This document shows, in pieces, positions 26,101 through 36,107 of a stretch of DNA of 64,000 nt. Origin of the DNA: Desmonostoc vinosum HA7617-LM4 (lineage in GTDB: Bacteria > Cyanobacteriota > Cyanobacteriia > Cyanobacteriales > Nostocaceae); NCBI GenBank assembly GCA_019359515.1, contig JAHHHC010000013.1, positions 62,001 through 126,000 of the forward strand, given 5' to 3'. The notes under the pieces were generated by a model. That model worked only from the letters and a program-made list of their open reading frames with translations. It was not told where the DNA came from and did not search any database. The first letter of the stretch is position 1. Each line of letters starts with the position of its first letter. Position numbers and translations under genes: made by a program.

Positions 26101-26106
26101 TTCCAT
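23101..26106 (-). CDS. ATP/ADP-translocase-like MFS protein fused to HEAT repeats
   Basis: 1001 residues. Residues about 35-450 hold roughly twelve hydrophobic segments in the style of MFS/nucleotide (NTT-type) transporters. Residues about 470-1000 are soluble and made of repeated helical pairs of HEAT/Armadillo type (for example LRVRCAVLEMIAATHLEEYYSAL and TPEVFALALRYVWL). Such fusions are known in cyanobacteria without a settled role. It may be a transporter with a cytoplasmic scaffolding arm. It stands alone, with no operon partner. The last codons are duplicated at 21939-21987. Confidence 0.8.
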   Translation of the reverse strand: MELKNHWFNPNKGVLPRLLQWVNLRPEESERTWMMFAFYTTVCVGLRWAEDCTVALFLDEYGTSLLPWMYIASACISAGLVFLYSWLQKIFPLRQVIVAIAPCMVMPLILLVLLHQGSHVSYLAVVSVFLLRLWVDALYVVNDLNTSIVANQLFNIREIKRTYPLVSSGLLVADVVSGFSLPWLVQFAKLNKVILIACVVILVGTGILFLITYHHRAAFPQTPQKLISQEQVSQHRILKSPLKRYAWQLFAFVGLLQVIGLLIDFQYLRELQSNLGDRDLASFLGLFGGIVGLCELITQWFVSSRLIERLGVFFTAMLLPITVSFLLPTAIALLNIFPITQSQSFFLGLTTLKFCDELLRYTFVMSSGPLLYQPIPEGIRSRMQTLSGGTAEAIATGFAGLVIFVTLLFCGQFVPTPLHKWVLVGETVIVAATCLKVVWELRSRYVDLLVLSAARGNLSATNVGLRFFKQGVVKALTEKGTEADKRSCIELLAQIDPKSAAEVLAPLLVKFPPDLQRQSLEVMLMGGVNPTYLPAVRPLLEKPQLTTPEVFALALRYVWLAEPNPNLGLLEEFLNPRQHSLIRATAAALVLRQGTPIQKVEATKTMRRMLTHKQERERVNGVRALTEAVYLQALRIHIPNLLQDESLRVRCAVLEMIAATHLEEYYSALIAALYYKSTRSTAMLALVRLENEALEMLLRVAINIYKPEVVRMYAWRTIAQISTIQAMEALWQHLETSWGTTRDHILRSLLKIHKQPQTTGLVNRFHESRVETLIAGELRFLGEIYAAYLDFTTIDILEKYQSHERIIIVCELLQNALLEVEFDVKERLILLLKLLYSPEKMQAAAFNLRSQSGVNVARGLEILEHTVNLSVKSLLLNILDKRSPQEKLQYLVDAKTLQYENMLVGDRLHKLLSLGHLLSDWCLACCFHFAQVARIRLTSSEILATLRHPTGFVREAAIAYLHRASQRVLLQILPQLQKDSHPLVVAQVKELLDKYQFQNYL

Positions 26107-26476
26107 TCGGGTGTGGGGGATGAGGGTGTAGGAGTGTGGGGAGGTGGTCTTATGGGTAGGTTTTTTAGATTTCGCGTTTTGGTTGACGCGGGGACGCGGG
26201 GACGCGGAGAAAGATTTCGGAACGAAAAAATAGGTTTTTTCAGACTGAATATGAAAAACCTACCCTTGAAAGGGTGGGGGAGATGAGGGAGAATTTTCTC
26301 CGTGTCCCCGTGTCCTCTTGCTCATTCCCCAAAAAGCAAAAGTCCTAAGCAACTGAGTACTATATTTCCCACTCAGCTCTTAGGACTATCAGCTAGATCA
26401 TGAATTTCAATGACTCAAGAGTCGATTTGAAATTTTTGGTATTTGATTATACTTGGTAGTTAGAAAGTTTGAAGAA
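26107..26476. other. Repeat-rich spacer
   Basis: Holds GACGCGG/GGACGCGG heptad-like repeats, and a segment at about 26190-26276 (GGAGAAAGATTTCGGAACG onward) that recurs at about 33292-33392. A further piece near 26145-26190 recurs at 49436-49480. The infC terminator lies at its right end. No gene is seen. Confidence 0.7.
26341..26387 (-). terminator. Rho-independent terminator of infC
   Basis: AGTCCTAAG (26341-26349) pairs with CTTAGGACT (26379-26387), with an inner CTGAGT/ACTCAG stem. Read on the minus strand, the hairpin is followed by TTTGCTTTTT. It lies about 90 bases after the infC stop. Confidence 0.8.
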
Positions 26477-27010
26477 TTACTTCTTGGGCGATATCAGCAT
26501 CATCATGTTTCGCCCTTCTTTTTTAGGCGCTTGCTGAACCTCACCAAATGGCTCCAAATCTGTTGCCATTCGTTTGAGTAAATCTTCGGCTAAATCGCTG
26601 TGTTGAATTTCTCGACCACGGAACATAACAGTAGCTTTGACTTTATCACCATCTTTTAAAAAGCGCTCTGCTTGTTTAACACGTACATTGTAGTCATGTT
26701 CTTCTATCTTGTAACGCATCTTCACTTCTTTAACATCAGCAGTATGCTGCTTTTTACGGGCTTCTCGTGCCTTTTTCTCCTGTTCAAACTTGTATTTCCC
26801 ATAGTCCATAATCCGGCAAACTGGCGGGTCTGCCTTATCACTGAGTAGCACTAAATCTAGTTCTTTCTCTTCTGCTAGCTGTAGGGCTTCATGGGGAGAC
26901 AGAATCCCCAATTGGGCACCATCAGTATCAATGACCCGAATCTTGGGGAAGCGTATTCTTTCGTTAATTTGGGGCAGATCGCGAGTTCTTTTTTTCTCAA
27001 TCACAGGCAT
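26477..27010 (-). CDS. infC: Translation initiation factor IF-3
   Basis: 177 residues. N-terminal domain with [21 protein letters not shown] and C-terminal domain with [21 protein letters not shown] (in parts), both hallmarks of IF-3. It binds the 30S subunit and controls start-codon selection. The start here is a normal ATG rather than the rare AUU/AUA seen in some bacteria. rpmI and rplT do not follow in this window, so it is a single-gene unit with its own terminator. Confidence 0.97.
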   Translation of the reverse strand: MPVIEKKRTRDLPQINERIRFPKIRVIDTDGAQLGILSPHEALQLAEEKELDLVLLSDKADPPVCRIMDYGKYKFEQEKKAREARKKQHTADVKEVKMRYKIEEHDYNVRVKQAERFLKDGDKVKATVMFRGREIQHSDLAEDLLKRMATDLEPFGEVQQAPKKEGRNMMMLISPKK

Positions 27011-27189
27011 TATGATTAGTGGGAGCTCTTTGTTGTTTAGTTAAGGACTTGACTTGGTCTTGGTTTAGTTTGCCTCAAAGGCAAATTAAAAAATTACGGC
27101 TGAATAAAGATGTATAGTTCTAGGGTAGCTAATCCATAAATTAGTTGCGCTGTCGTCAGATGTTGTATTTGTCATTCTACTCATTCTGA

Positions 27190-27515
<326 letters not shown>

Positions 27516-27526
27516 CAAAGCCAAAA

Positions 27527-29380
27527 TCACGTACCAATAGTCACCGTCCAAATCCTGCCATAATTACTTGGAATACTTACCCAATACTCAGACAACTGAG
27601 GAACACCAATTAAATTATTTTGTCCATGAAGTTCCTCCAAATAATCACCAGCAATGGGGAACCAAAACGGTACACTTTGATTGCTATCACCAAAATTCAG
27701 CGCAATCAAGCTAAACTTGTTAGCATACTTACGAGAGAACATCAGAACATTTTTCGACTGATAGCGCTCATAATTTTCATAAAAGAAATGCTCACCTTCA
27801 GTAAATTGCGATCGCTGGCGACGTAATTGTATCAGTTTTCTGATCAGAGAAATGACACTTTTCCCGATGGGGTCATAAAAATAATCCCAGCGTACAGGCC
27901 GTAGTAACATCACTCTACCAAAACCTTGCTCCGGCAGATAATAATTCTCACCAAATTCTTGACCTTGCCACAGCATCGGAATCCCTTTAGCTGCAAACAT
28001 CCCAATTAAGTAAGGTTGGACTTTGTACCACAGATTGCGATTACCTTCTTGTAGTAAATCATTATCGCGGGCAATCCTGCCAAAGTTACATACAAATCGA
28101 GAATGGTCATGATTTTCGATATATTGCAATGCTGTCTTGGCAATTTTATCCCCATTTTGTGTTACCTCTATGGGATAACCATCTAAACCAAATCTATAGC
28201 CAAGATTAGCTAAATCACCGCGATTTCCCGCAGCTACACTTTTAGCTGCACCCAAAGTTTCATTTTGCCAAGTAGAGTTAGTATAAGTTTGTGCAAGAAT
28301 CTCCTTTGGCCCTTCCAATTGTTCAGCACACTGAATCAAATTGTTAGTGTCGTTATTAAAAAATCTCTGCCAATAATCACCAGCTTGTTGTTTTTCTTTG
28401 ACCGTTTTGTATGTATTAAACACTAGGCTAGCATAACCAACTCCTGTGGCCCCATCCCAATAGTTAGGCACACAGTCATAACGAAAACCGTCTACATGAT
28501 AAACCTCTAACCAGTGATAATTAACTGTGTAGAAAAAATCTTGAGTAAATTTGCGATTATAATCTGTACTTTCGCCAAAATAATCCTTAGCAAATGAACC
28601 CATAAACGGATTTTCACGATACCCTAATTTTCTATAAAGATAAGAGTAAGTGAAACTATCGCTAGTGTGACCATAAACCGCATCGACAATTACAGCAATA
28701 TTATTTTGATGTGCAGTATCAATCAACCTTTGTAAATCTCTTCTTTTACCAAATCGCTCATCTACACCAAAATAGCCAATCGGTAAAAAGCCCCAATCTA
28801 CTGTTAAACCTACATTAGAAAGGGGCATAATTTCCAGACAGTTAACTCCTAAATCTGCCAGATAACCGAGTTTATCGATTGTGCCATCGATATCATTACC
28901 GAATTCACTTACCATCAATTCGTACAATACAATATCTTTTAAGTTGGGAGTTTTCCAGTTTTTTTCCTGTTCACTCCATTCGTATTGTTGATAACCCAGC
29001 GTAAAGGCAGATAATTGACCTACACCGAATTCTCTAGCAAAAGGGTCAATTATCCAATCGATATCTCCCTGATTAGGGTTTTGTAAAAAATAGCGATAAA
29101 CATATCTGCCTGGTTCTCCCCACGCAGATTTAGCATTAGGCTTGGGTTGAGTATTGATATTTACTTGCGTTGACCAATAATCACCATACTCTGAGTCTGT
29201 AGAATGCTGTAATTCAAAATCTAAGGTTTGAACGTCTTGTAGGAATTGGTCTTTTTCGTGGATGACCTTAACCCATAGCCGATTTCCATCTTTTTTAGAT
29301 ATCCAAGGAAGAAATACTCCAAAATCAACAATACCATTGGTTTCTCTAGCACCCAGTTTGTTCAATGGTAGTAGTTTCAT
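27527..29380 (-). CDS. GH13 alpha-amylase family protein
   Basis: 617 residues. An N-terminal beta-sandwich (residues about 1-140, CBM48-like) precedes the TIM barrel. Barrel motifs are VDAVYGHT (conserved region I), DGFRYD with nucleophile Asp302, CAEQLEG with acid/base Glu353, and ENHDHSRF with Asp425 (positions from codon count). The layout resembles branching enzyme, maltooligosyl trehalohydrolase or isoamylase groups; the exact specificity is not clear. It is cytoplasmic, with no signal peptide. The downstream glycosyltransferase is on the same strand, suggesting glycogen or polysaccharide metabolism. Confidence 0.88.
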   Translation of the reverse strand: MKLLPLNKLGARETNGIVDFGVFLPWISKKDGNRLWVKVIHEKDQFLQDVQTLDFELQHSTDSEYGDYWSTQVNINTQPKPNAKSAWGEPGRYVYRYFLQNPNQGDIDWIIDPFAREFGVGQLSAFTLGYQQYEWSEQEKNWKTPNLKDIVLYELMVSEFGNDIDGTIDKLGYLADLGVNCLEIMPLSNVGLTVDWGFLPIGYFGVDERFGKRRDLQRLIDTAHQNNIAVIVDAVYGHTSDSFTYSYLYRKLGYRENPFMGSFAKDYFGESTDYNRKFTQDFFYTVNYHWLEVYHVDGFRYDCVPNYWDGATGVGYASLVFNTYKTVKEKQQAGDYWQRFFNNDTNNLIQCAEQLEGPKEILAQTYTNSTWQNETLGAAKSVAAGNRGDLANLGYRFGLDGYPIEVTQNGDKIAKTALQYIENHDHSRFVCNFGRIARDNDLLQEGNRNLWYKVQPYLIGMFAAKGIPMLWQGQEFGENYYLPEQGFGRVMLLRPVRWDYFYDPIGKSVISLIRKLIQLRRQRSQFTEGEHFFYENYERYQSKNVLMFSRKYANKFSLIALNFGDSNQSVPFWFPIAGDYLEELHGQNNLIGVPQLSEYWVSIPSNYGRIWTVTIGT

Positions 29381-29621
29381 AAAGTTGTCCTTGATTTATT
29401 AGCTTTTTTGCTGGTGCGTAAGGGTATTTATCGAACCGCCTTAGACGCAAAGCGGCTTCCCGCAGGTTAGAACGCCAAGAGATTGAAACAAGCAGTTCTC
29501 CTATATAGATGTATCAAAGCTTGTTTAAGAATTTATCTAAGTATTAGTATAAATTTACGTTTCTTTACTATTAATTGCAAGTAACACCTCTAGAGACGCT
29601 GCAAAAGCGCGTCTCTACATG

Positions 29622-30809
29622 CTACCAAGTAACTTGCGATCGCTCTTGCACTACTTGCTGGTATACATCCTCTGTTTGCTTGGCCAGTTTAGACCAGTTG
29701 AAACGCCATTCTAAATCCTCATAAGCATTATCAATCAACCATTGTCGATAACCTGGATTTTTCAAAACTTCCAAAATTCCCCAGGCTAAAGAGTCGGCAT
29801 TGTTTACCCAAGTGACTATCCCTGTCTTGGTATGTTGCACGACTTCGGGAAAGCCGCCTGTATCAGAAACCACGACCGGAACGCGAGAGGCGAAGCTTTC
29901 TAGAGCTACAATGCCGAAAGGTTCGTAGAGACTGGGAAATACTGCACAGTCAGCGATAGTTTGAAATTTATCTAAATATTCATCTGAAAGAAAGCCCGTA
30001 AAATAGCATTTATGCCAAATTCCTAAATCCCAAGCTTGGCGCTTGAGATGGTCGGTATTACCACCACCAACAATGATAAACTTGACTTGACCTGCCATCT
30101 GCCAAAGTACTTTAGGAGCAGCATTCAGTAATAAAGGTACTCCCTTTTCGTAGGACATGCGACCGAGATAGTAAACAATCTTCTCATTGTCTTCGGCAAA
30201 TTGGCGGCGAAAATCCAGAGCATGAAAATCTTCGTGGTGTTGTTTCTTTTCTGGTCGAATACCGTTATAAATTACATCGATTTTATCCCAAGGACTCTGT
30301 AGCGCTCGTTCTACTTCCCGCCGCATATAATCGCTACAAACTATAATTCGCCAAGCATCGAAAGCTAGCAGGTTTTCTTTGCTATTGATATAGCGCTGAG
30401 TCTCCGTATGAATTCCGTTGTAGCGTCCATATTCGGTGGCGTGGATTGTGGCAATTAGAGGTATTTTGAAAGTATGCTTGAGAGCGATCGCAGCATCTCC
30501 TACTAACCAATCGTGAGCATGGATTAAATCAAAGGGGCCTTCTTCCAAAATCAGCTTACCACCGTGATGTCCCATGCTCTGATTCAGATTGACTACCCAG
30601 TGGAAAAAGTCGTTGCTATGAGACACTGGCACTCGATGCACATGTACTCCCTCAACTACCTCATACAGCGATGCTTGACCAAACTCTGCTGTAATCAAGT
30701 GAACTTCATGTCTTAACTTGACTATTTCAGGATACAACTCTGCTACATGCCGTGCAATTCCTCCAACTATCCTTGGCGGAAATTCCCAACTCAATACCAG
30801 TATCTTCAT
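29622..30809 (-). CDS. Glycosyltransferase family 4
   Basis: 395 residues. It starts MKILVLSWEFPPRIVGGIARH (in parts), the glycogen-synthase-like/GT4 N-terminus with a glycine-rich sugar-nucleotide loop. The GT-B C-terminal domain has YLGRMSYEKGVPLLLNA and the E-x7-E motif in FPSLYEPFGIVALE. It may transfer glucosyl or other hexosyl units in glycogen or cell-surface polysaccharide synthesis. It lies 240 bases upstream of the GH13 gene on the same strand. The intervening spacer has a small palindromic repeat near 29440-29475. Confidence 0.9.
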   Translation of the reverse strand: MKILVLSWEFPPRIVGGIARHVAELYPEIVKLRHEVHLITAEFGQASLYEVVEGVHVHRVPVSHSNDFFHWVVNLNQSMGHHGGKLILEEGPFDLIHAHDWLVGDAAIALKHTFKIPLIATIHATEYGRYNGIHTETQRYINSKENLLAFDAWRIIVCSDYMRREVERALQSPWDKIDVIYNGIRPEKKQHHEDFHALDFRRQFAEDNEKIVYYLGRMSYEKGVPLLLNAAPKVLWQMAGQVKFIIVGGGNTDHLKRQAWDLGIWHKCYFTGFLSDEYLDKFQTIADCAVFPSLYEPFGIVALESFASRVPVVVSDTGGFPEVVQHTKTGIVTWVNNADSLAWGILEVLKNPGYRQWLIDNAYEDLEWRFNWSKLAKQTEDVYQQVVQERSQVTW

Positions 30810-31311
30810 TTACTAGACTCCCCAACACTTTACAAATATCTAAAAAACTACACTTATCTAAAAATACAAGTGTGACAATTGCGGTGAGTATATTTACTAA
30901 AATTTTTAAATTTTTTGACAGTTTTTTGAGAATTTATAAAAATTTATTCACAAAGGAAAAATCAGCAAATCTCCCCACAAACCTTCGACGATAACCTATA
31001 AAAGCCAAAAAGGAGCGATGTATGTCACCCCCTTTTGATATATTGTGATTGCGATCGCCTGATTTTTGTAGTTTTCTCAGGTGCATTAAAATAATTCGTA
31101 ATTCGTAATGACGCTCGAGGACTCGCTACCGCTGCGAAGCGCGTAATTCGTAATCACGCGACGCTCTTGTGTCGCTACCGCTGACGCTCGTACCGACGCT
31201 CGAGGACTCGCTACCGCTGCGAAGCGCGTAATTCAGTTTTGTAATGAGGATTTAACCCCAATACAAAACTTGCTGATTATGGAACTGGGGGACTTAAACC
31301 CACGGAACTAG
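30810..31311. other. Spacer with nested dispersed repeats
   Basis: The first 250 bases are A+T-rich and probably hold the glycosyltransferase promoter. From 31094 to 31232 the small element GACGCTCGAGGACTCGCTAC is present twice, with further partial copies between, embedded in GTAATTC heptads. From 31231 to 31310 lies the second copy of the hairpin repeat also found after the transporter-HEAT gene. No gene is seen. Confidence 0.7.
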
Positions 31312-33123
31312 TTAACTTTGTTCCAAACGCAGTACGGCCATAAACGCCTCTTGAGGTACATCTACTGTACCTACGGCTTTCATGCGTTTTTTACCTTTGG
31401 CTTGCTTTTGCAAGAGTTTCTTCTTACGGCTAATATCACCACCATAACACTTAGCTAGTACGTCTTTGCGTAAAGCGGGGATGTGTTCGCTGGCGATAAC
31501 TTTGCTGCCAATGGAGGCCTGAATTGGGACTTTAAATTGGTGACGCGGAATCAATTCTTTGAGTTTCTCCGCCATTGACCGCCCAACGTTGTAGGCTTTA
31601 TCTCGGTGAACAATCATCGCCAAGGAATCTACAGGATCGCCGTTGATCATAATATCCAGCTTCACCAGGGGATTTTCACGGTAGCCAATCAAGTGATATT
31701 CCATACTAGCGTAACCGCGCGATCGCGATTTCATCTGGTCAAAAAAGTCGGTAACAACTTCTGCTAATGGTAGTTCGTAAGTAAGTGTAGTACGTCCTTG
31801 AGTGAGGTATTTCATGTCTTTGAATATACCTCGTCGATTTTGCGATAACTCCATCAAAGTGCCGACATAAATCTCCGGCGTAATCATTTCTACTTTGACG
31901 TAAGGTTCTTCAATTTTTTCGCGATCGTTAGGCGCAGGTAAGTGGCTGGGATTGTCAATATACAGTTCTTCACCCTTGATAGTTGTTACCCGGTAAACTA
32001 CCGATGGCGCTGTAATGATTAAGTCTAAATTATACTCCCTTTCCAAACGTTCTTGCACAATTTCCATGTGTAACAAGCCCAAGAACCCACAACGGAAGCC
32101 AAACCCCATAGCACTAGAAGTTTCAGGTTCATAATGCAGTGCAGCATCATTGAGTCTCAGCTTTTCCAAGGCTTCCCGTAAGTCTTCAAATTGATCAGCA
32201 TCAATGGGGAACATCCCACAGAAAACCATGGGGTTGGCTTCAGTGTAACCAGGTAAGGGTGCTACCGCTTTGGCACTGGCGAGGGTAATGGTATCTCCTA
32301 CCCGTGCATCAGCAACAGCTTTGATAGCCGCTGCCAAATAGCCTACTTCCCCGGCGTGTAAATTTTCCACTTGCTTTTGGGTGGGAGAAAGTACACCCAA
32401 CTCGTCAATTTCGTATTCTTTACCGGATGCCATCAAATGAACGCGATCGCCTTTTTTGACAGTACCATCCATGACCCGGAAGTATACAATTACTCCTCGA
32501 TAGCTATCGTAATAACTATCAAAAATTAACGCCCGTAAGCGTTCATTTACGGTATTTGGTGCTGGTGGGATGCGCTCAACAATTGCTTCTAAAATGTCAT
32601 CAATCCCAATTCCTTCTTTAGCAGAGGCGAGAATTGCACCGCTACAATCAAGACCAATAATTTCTTCAATTTCGCTAATTACTCGGTCTGGTTCTGCTCC
32701 TGGCAAATCGATTTTATTCAAAACCGGAATAATTTCCAGGTTATGTTCGAGCGCTAAATAGACATTCGCCAGAGTTTGCGCCTCTACACCTTGAGATGCA
32801 TCTACTACTAACAGCGCTCCTTCGCAAGCTGCGAGACTGCGCGACACCTCATAAGAAAAATCTACGTGTCCAGGAGTATCAATTAAATTCAATACATACT
32901 GTTGACCATCTTTTGCTTTATAGTCCATCCGGGCAGCTTGCAGCTTGATTGTAATGCCGCGCTCCCGTTCCAAATCCATATTGTCGAGAAACTGTTCCTT
33001 CATCTGCCGCTCATCAACAGTGCCAGTGGCTTGCAGCAAGCGATCGGCGAGGGTAGATTTCCCGTGGTCAATGTGAGCTATAATACAAAAATTGCGAATG
33101 CGAACTGCGGGAACGTCAGTCAT
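31312..33123 (-). CDS. lepA: Elongation factor 4 (LepA)
   Basis: 603 residues. GTP-binding motifs AHIDHGKST (G1), [10 protein letters not shown] (G2), DTPGHVDF (G3) and NKIDLPGA (G4) are intact. Domain II and the LepA-specific C-terminal domain ([20 protein letters not shown] and [17 protein letters not shown], in parts) follow. It binds ribosomes and promotes back-translocation or ribosome assembly. Full family length. It is a single gene; the stop codon is directly followed by a dispersed hairpin repeat. Confidence 0.98.
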   Translation of the reverse strand: MTDVPAVRIRNFCIIAHIDHGKSTLADRLLQATGTVDERQMKEQFLDNMDLERERGITIKLQAARMDYKAKDGQQYVLNLIDTPGHVDFSYEVSRSLAACEGALLVVDASQGVEAQTLANVYLALEHNLEIIPVLNKIDLPGAEPDRVISEIEEIIGLDCSGAILASAKEGIGIDDILEAIVERIPPAPNTVNERLRALIFDSYYDSYRGVIVYFRVMDGTVKKGDRVHLMASGKEYEIDELGVLSPTQKQVENLHAGEVGYLAAAIKAVADARVGDTITLASAKAVAPLPGYTEANPMVFCGMFPIDADQFEDLREALEKLRLNDAALHYEPETSSAMGFGFRCGFLGLLHMEIVQERLEREYNLDLIITAPSVVYRVTTIKGEELYIDNPSHLPAPNDREKIEEPYVKVEMITPEIYVGTLMELSQNRRGIFKDMKYLTQGRTTLTYELPLAEVVTDFFDQMKSRSRGYASMEYHLIGYRENPLVKLDIMINGDPVDSLAMIVHRDKAYNVGRSMAEKLKELIPRHQFKVPIQASIGSKVIASEHIPALRKDVLAKCYGGDISRKKKLLQKQAKGKKRMKAVGTVDVPQEAFMAVLRLEQS

Positions 33124-33801
33124 ATACTACTTTTGCTTTAGCAGCAACCAAGGTTAAAAAAGCAATTTACTTCATGTATTTTAATGCTTTCTTTGCTAAG
33201 AAGCTCTCATTTGTGGGGAATGGGGAATTGGTAAGACCAATCCCCGTCTTGGCAGTCTTTGTTACGATAGCGCAGGGAGACGCGGGGACGCGGAGACGTG
33301 GGGACGCGGAGACGCGGGGACGCGGAGAAAGATTTCGGAACGGAAAAATAGGCTTTTTCAGACTGAATATGAAAAACCTACCCTTGAAAGCGGCCTCCCC
33401 CACTCCCCACTCCCCACTCCCCACTCCCCACTCAAGACTTTACCTTTTCTTTATCTTTAAACCAGAATCGGTAGACTCTTAAGAATATTATGAAACTCTA
33501 TTTATGGCTGCTAGTATTCATCAGCTAGGAGCGTACAATAAATATAAATAAGTACATGTAGGGATCACGGGCAATTGCAATCCGTAATTACTCGGAACTA
33601 CTGTTCTATCGACAAAACTCTAGAGTTATTGTCTAGTCAGTTGTATGATAGCTACCACTGGAAATTTCAAGCTGTTACTTTTGTACTATTTCAGGGAACT
33701 ATGTAACTGTACTTTTAATAATTTTCAGTGAACTAACCCCAATCTTGGATATAACTGCTTTACAATGCTTTGGACAAAACAAATCTAGAGTATATAAACC
33801 C
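33124..33801. other. Repeat-rich spacer upstream of the RHH gene
   Basis: Holds GACGCGG-type repeats (about 33275-33325), the copy of the 26190-26276 segment (about 33292-33392) and five units of CCCCACT (33396-33433). From 33480 to 33800 is plain A+T-rich sequence, probably with the promoter of the RHH gene. A frame open from TTG 33745 is not supported as coding. Confidence 0.65.
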
Positions 33802-34038
33802 ATGAATATGCAAGAAAAAGTTACCGAAGGGGAAAACAGAAGAGCCGATAAGGTAGAAATTGCTGTTCGTCTAGACTCTGAGTTACTAGAGCAAATTCAG
33901 CATCTAACTAACGATCCCAGCAAAGTAATTGAGGTGGCGATTCGGCAGTGGTTACGTGGTGAAACATCAAGAGATGATGAACTAACGCGCACTCCTGTAC
34001 GTACCCCAATTCCTCCAAGGGGTGAATGGAACGACTAA
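33802..34038 (+). CDS. Ribbon-helix-helix protein
   Basis: 78 residues from ATG 33802. EIAVRLDSELLEQIQHLTND followed by PSKVIEVAIRQWLRGE is a ribbon-helix-helix DNA-binding fold. The C-terminal tail is proline/arginine-rich (TRTPVRTPIPPRGEW). It sits 169 bases before a histidine kinase gene. It probably acts as a small transcription regulator; the target is unknown. A longer frame from TTG 33745 exists but has no ribosome-binding site. Confidence 0.8.
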   Translation: MNMQEKVTEGENRRADKVEIAVRLDSELLEQIQHLTNDPSKVIEVAIRQWLRGETSRDDELTRTPVRTPIPPRGEWND

Positions 34039-34206
34039 TGCATTAATCAACTGTCAACTAAACATAAGTTAAGATTTCTGATTTGGATTTCAAAGCATCC
34101 AAAAAATACTCATAGTAAAAATACAAAAGCTGTAAAAATTCATGCCAAAATTTAAGCAGCTTTAGTAAAATCACGGTGGATATTATCTGTCTATCCGACT
34201 CGATAA

Positions 34207-35964
34207 ATGACTATTACTGCCAGTACCCAATTGCCACACATATTTTCCCAAAATCTGGATTCTATTACCAGTAATACTGACGGCTCATTAGCAACTCTAG
34301 GGGCTGAGTTGGTGTATACCCAAGATGGTGCAGGGCGCTATCTGACGTTTTACTGGCAGCAAAGCAAACTCCTGGGATTGCACACCGAGAAAATAGTAAA
34401 CGACATCAACGAGGATGAAACTTTTGTTCCCGTGGATAAGGCAGCCTATTTGGAAAGGCTACAGCGAATTTTGACAAGCTTGGTACCAGAAAGGTTGCAG
34501 TGTTGGTTTCGCTACCACCAACAGTTGTTTGAGTTGGAATTAGTGATTAGCCCAATTATGCCGCGATTGGGAACCGTTGCCACTACGGTTTTGGTAATGG
34601 GGCGGTTGCTACAAGCTCAAATTCATAAACCAGAAGCTAAAAATGCAATCAAAACGCCCACACAATTAGATCTGGCATTACGTTCGCGTCAACACCAAAA
34701 ACTAGTAAATCGCATTACCCGCAATATTCGCAGGACATTAGATTTAGATATTATTTGGCAGCAAACAGTTGACAGTTTAGGTAAAATACTGCGGTTAGAA
34801 CGCTGTATTATCTTTCCTTATCAACCTTGTAGTTCAAAATTAAAGGTGATTGCAGAGTATCACCAGCCTAGATTAAAATCAATGCAGGGCTTAGAAATAG
34901 ATGTAGCTTCTGAGCCTGCATTTGCTCAAGCATTAGCAACTTTAGAACCAATTGTAATTGATGTACCTGAGTGCATTAAGTCTTTGCAGCAGAAAATTTT
35001 GCTAGTTGCAACTTGCTATCAAGATCAAGCAAATGGATTAGTTGCTTTAAGTCTGCGCGATGATTGCCAGCTGTTAACAGAATTAGAACTCGAACTAGCA
35101 AGAGAAATAGCAGACCAAATAGGGACGGCGATCGCTCATGCTACTTTATATAAAGAATTAGAAGCAGCACGTCAAAAAGCTGAAGAAGCCTCCCGACTCA
35201 AAAGTGAGTTTCTCGCCAACGTATCCCACGAAATTCGTACTCCCCTCAACGGCATGATTGGGTTTTTAAAGCTGATTTTAGAGGGTATGGCAGATGATCC
35301 AGAAGAACAAAATCAATTTTTGGTAGAAGCACACCATTTATCGATACACTTATTAAATATCATTAACGATATTCTAGATATTGCCAAAATCGAAGCAGGC
35401 AAAATGGATCTAGATTGCGCTCCAGTGAAGCTTGATGAATTATTTAGTGATGTAGAAAATTTCATGCGCCCTCAAGCAGAGATGCGGAGTCTCAGCTTCC
35501 AGATGCAAATGCCGCATATCTCTGATGAAATTGTCGTTCAAGGCAATTACCAACGATTACTACAAGTTATGCTCAACTTGGTGAATAACGCGATTAAATT
35601 CACCCATGAAGGCGGTGTGACAATCAGCGCCGATTTAGTTCTCAAGAAAGGAAAATTCCAAGACCAGCAATTTCCAGGTATGGTCAAAGTCCGCGTAGCA
35701 GACACTGGTATCGGCGTCTCACTGGATAAACAAGATAAACTATTTCAACTATTCTCTCAAGTGGATGGTTCCCGCACTCGCCAGTATGGTGGCACAGGTT
35801 TGGGACTGGCAATATCCCAAAAGCTAGTGGAAGCAATGGGTGGTGAAGTACACTTTTACAGTCTTGGTGAAGGACTTGGCTCAACAGTTACATTCACTGT
35901 GCCTTTGTATCAACAGCCAGTCATGCTTTCATGCAGTGAAAGTGATTTGGATTCTACATATTAG
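34207..35964 (+). CDS. PAS/GAF sensor histidine kinase
   Basis: 585 residues, no membrane segment. An N-terminal PAS-like region (about 20-135) is followed by a GAF domain (about 165-315), a short coiled coil, HisKA with LANVSHEIRTPLNGMIGF (phospho-acceptor His341) and HATPase with NLVNNAIKF, DTGIGV and GGTGLGLAISQKL. It resembles cyanobacterial hybrid-type kinases but has no receiver domain. The signal is unknown; it is probably cytoplasmic. No response regulator is adjacent. Confidence 0.92.
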   Translation: MTITASTQLPHIFSQNLDSITSNTDGSLATLGAELVYTQDGAGRYLTFYWQQSKLLGLHTEKIVNDINEDETFVPVDKAAYLERLQRILTSLVPERLQCWFRYHQQLFELELVISPIMPRLGTVATTVLVMGRLLQAQIHKPEAKNAIKTPTQLDLALRSRQHQKLVNRITRNIRRTLDLDIIWQQTVDSLGKILRLERCIIFPYQPCSSKLKVIAEYHQPRLKSMQGLEIDVASEPAFAQALATLEPIVIDVPECIKSLQQKILLVATCYQDQANGLVALSLRDDCQLLTELELELAREIADQIGTAIAHATLYKELEAARQKAEEASRLKSEFLANVSHEIRTPLNGMIGFLKLILEGMADDPEEQNQFLVEAHHLSIHLLNIINDILDIAKIEAGKMDLDCAPVKLDELFSDVENFMRPQAEMRSLSFQMQMPHISDEIVVQGNYQRLLQVMLNLVNNAIKFTHEGGVTISADLVLKKGKFQDQQFPGMVKVRVADTGIGVSLDKQDKLFQLFSQVDGSRTRQYGGTGLGLAISQKLVEAMGGEVHFYSLGEGLGSTVTFTVPLYQQPVMLSCSESDLDSTY

Positions 35965-36107
35965 ACCCTTGCTCAACTAGGCATAAATATCAAGTCCAAA
36001 AAATTAGCTGCACAATTAAGAGCAGCTAAAATTGAACCACAAACGTAATTTACATTGTCAAAGTCTCCTACAATTCCTTTGTTGACTCAAAAAGCATTTC
36101 TCAAATT

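Noticed and set aside
33745-33801. Upstream extension of the RHH gene from TTG
   Set aside because: No ribosome-binding site; ATG 33802 starts right before the conserved region.
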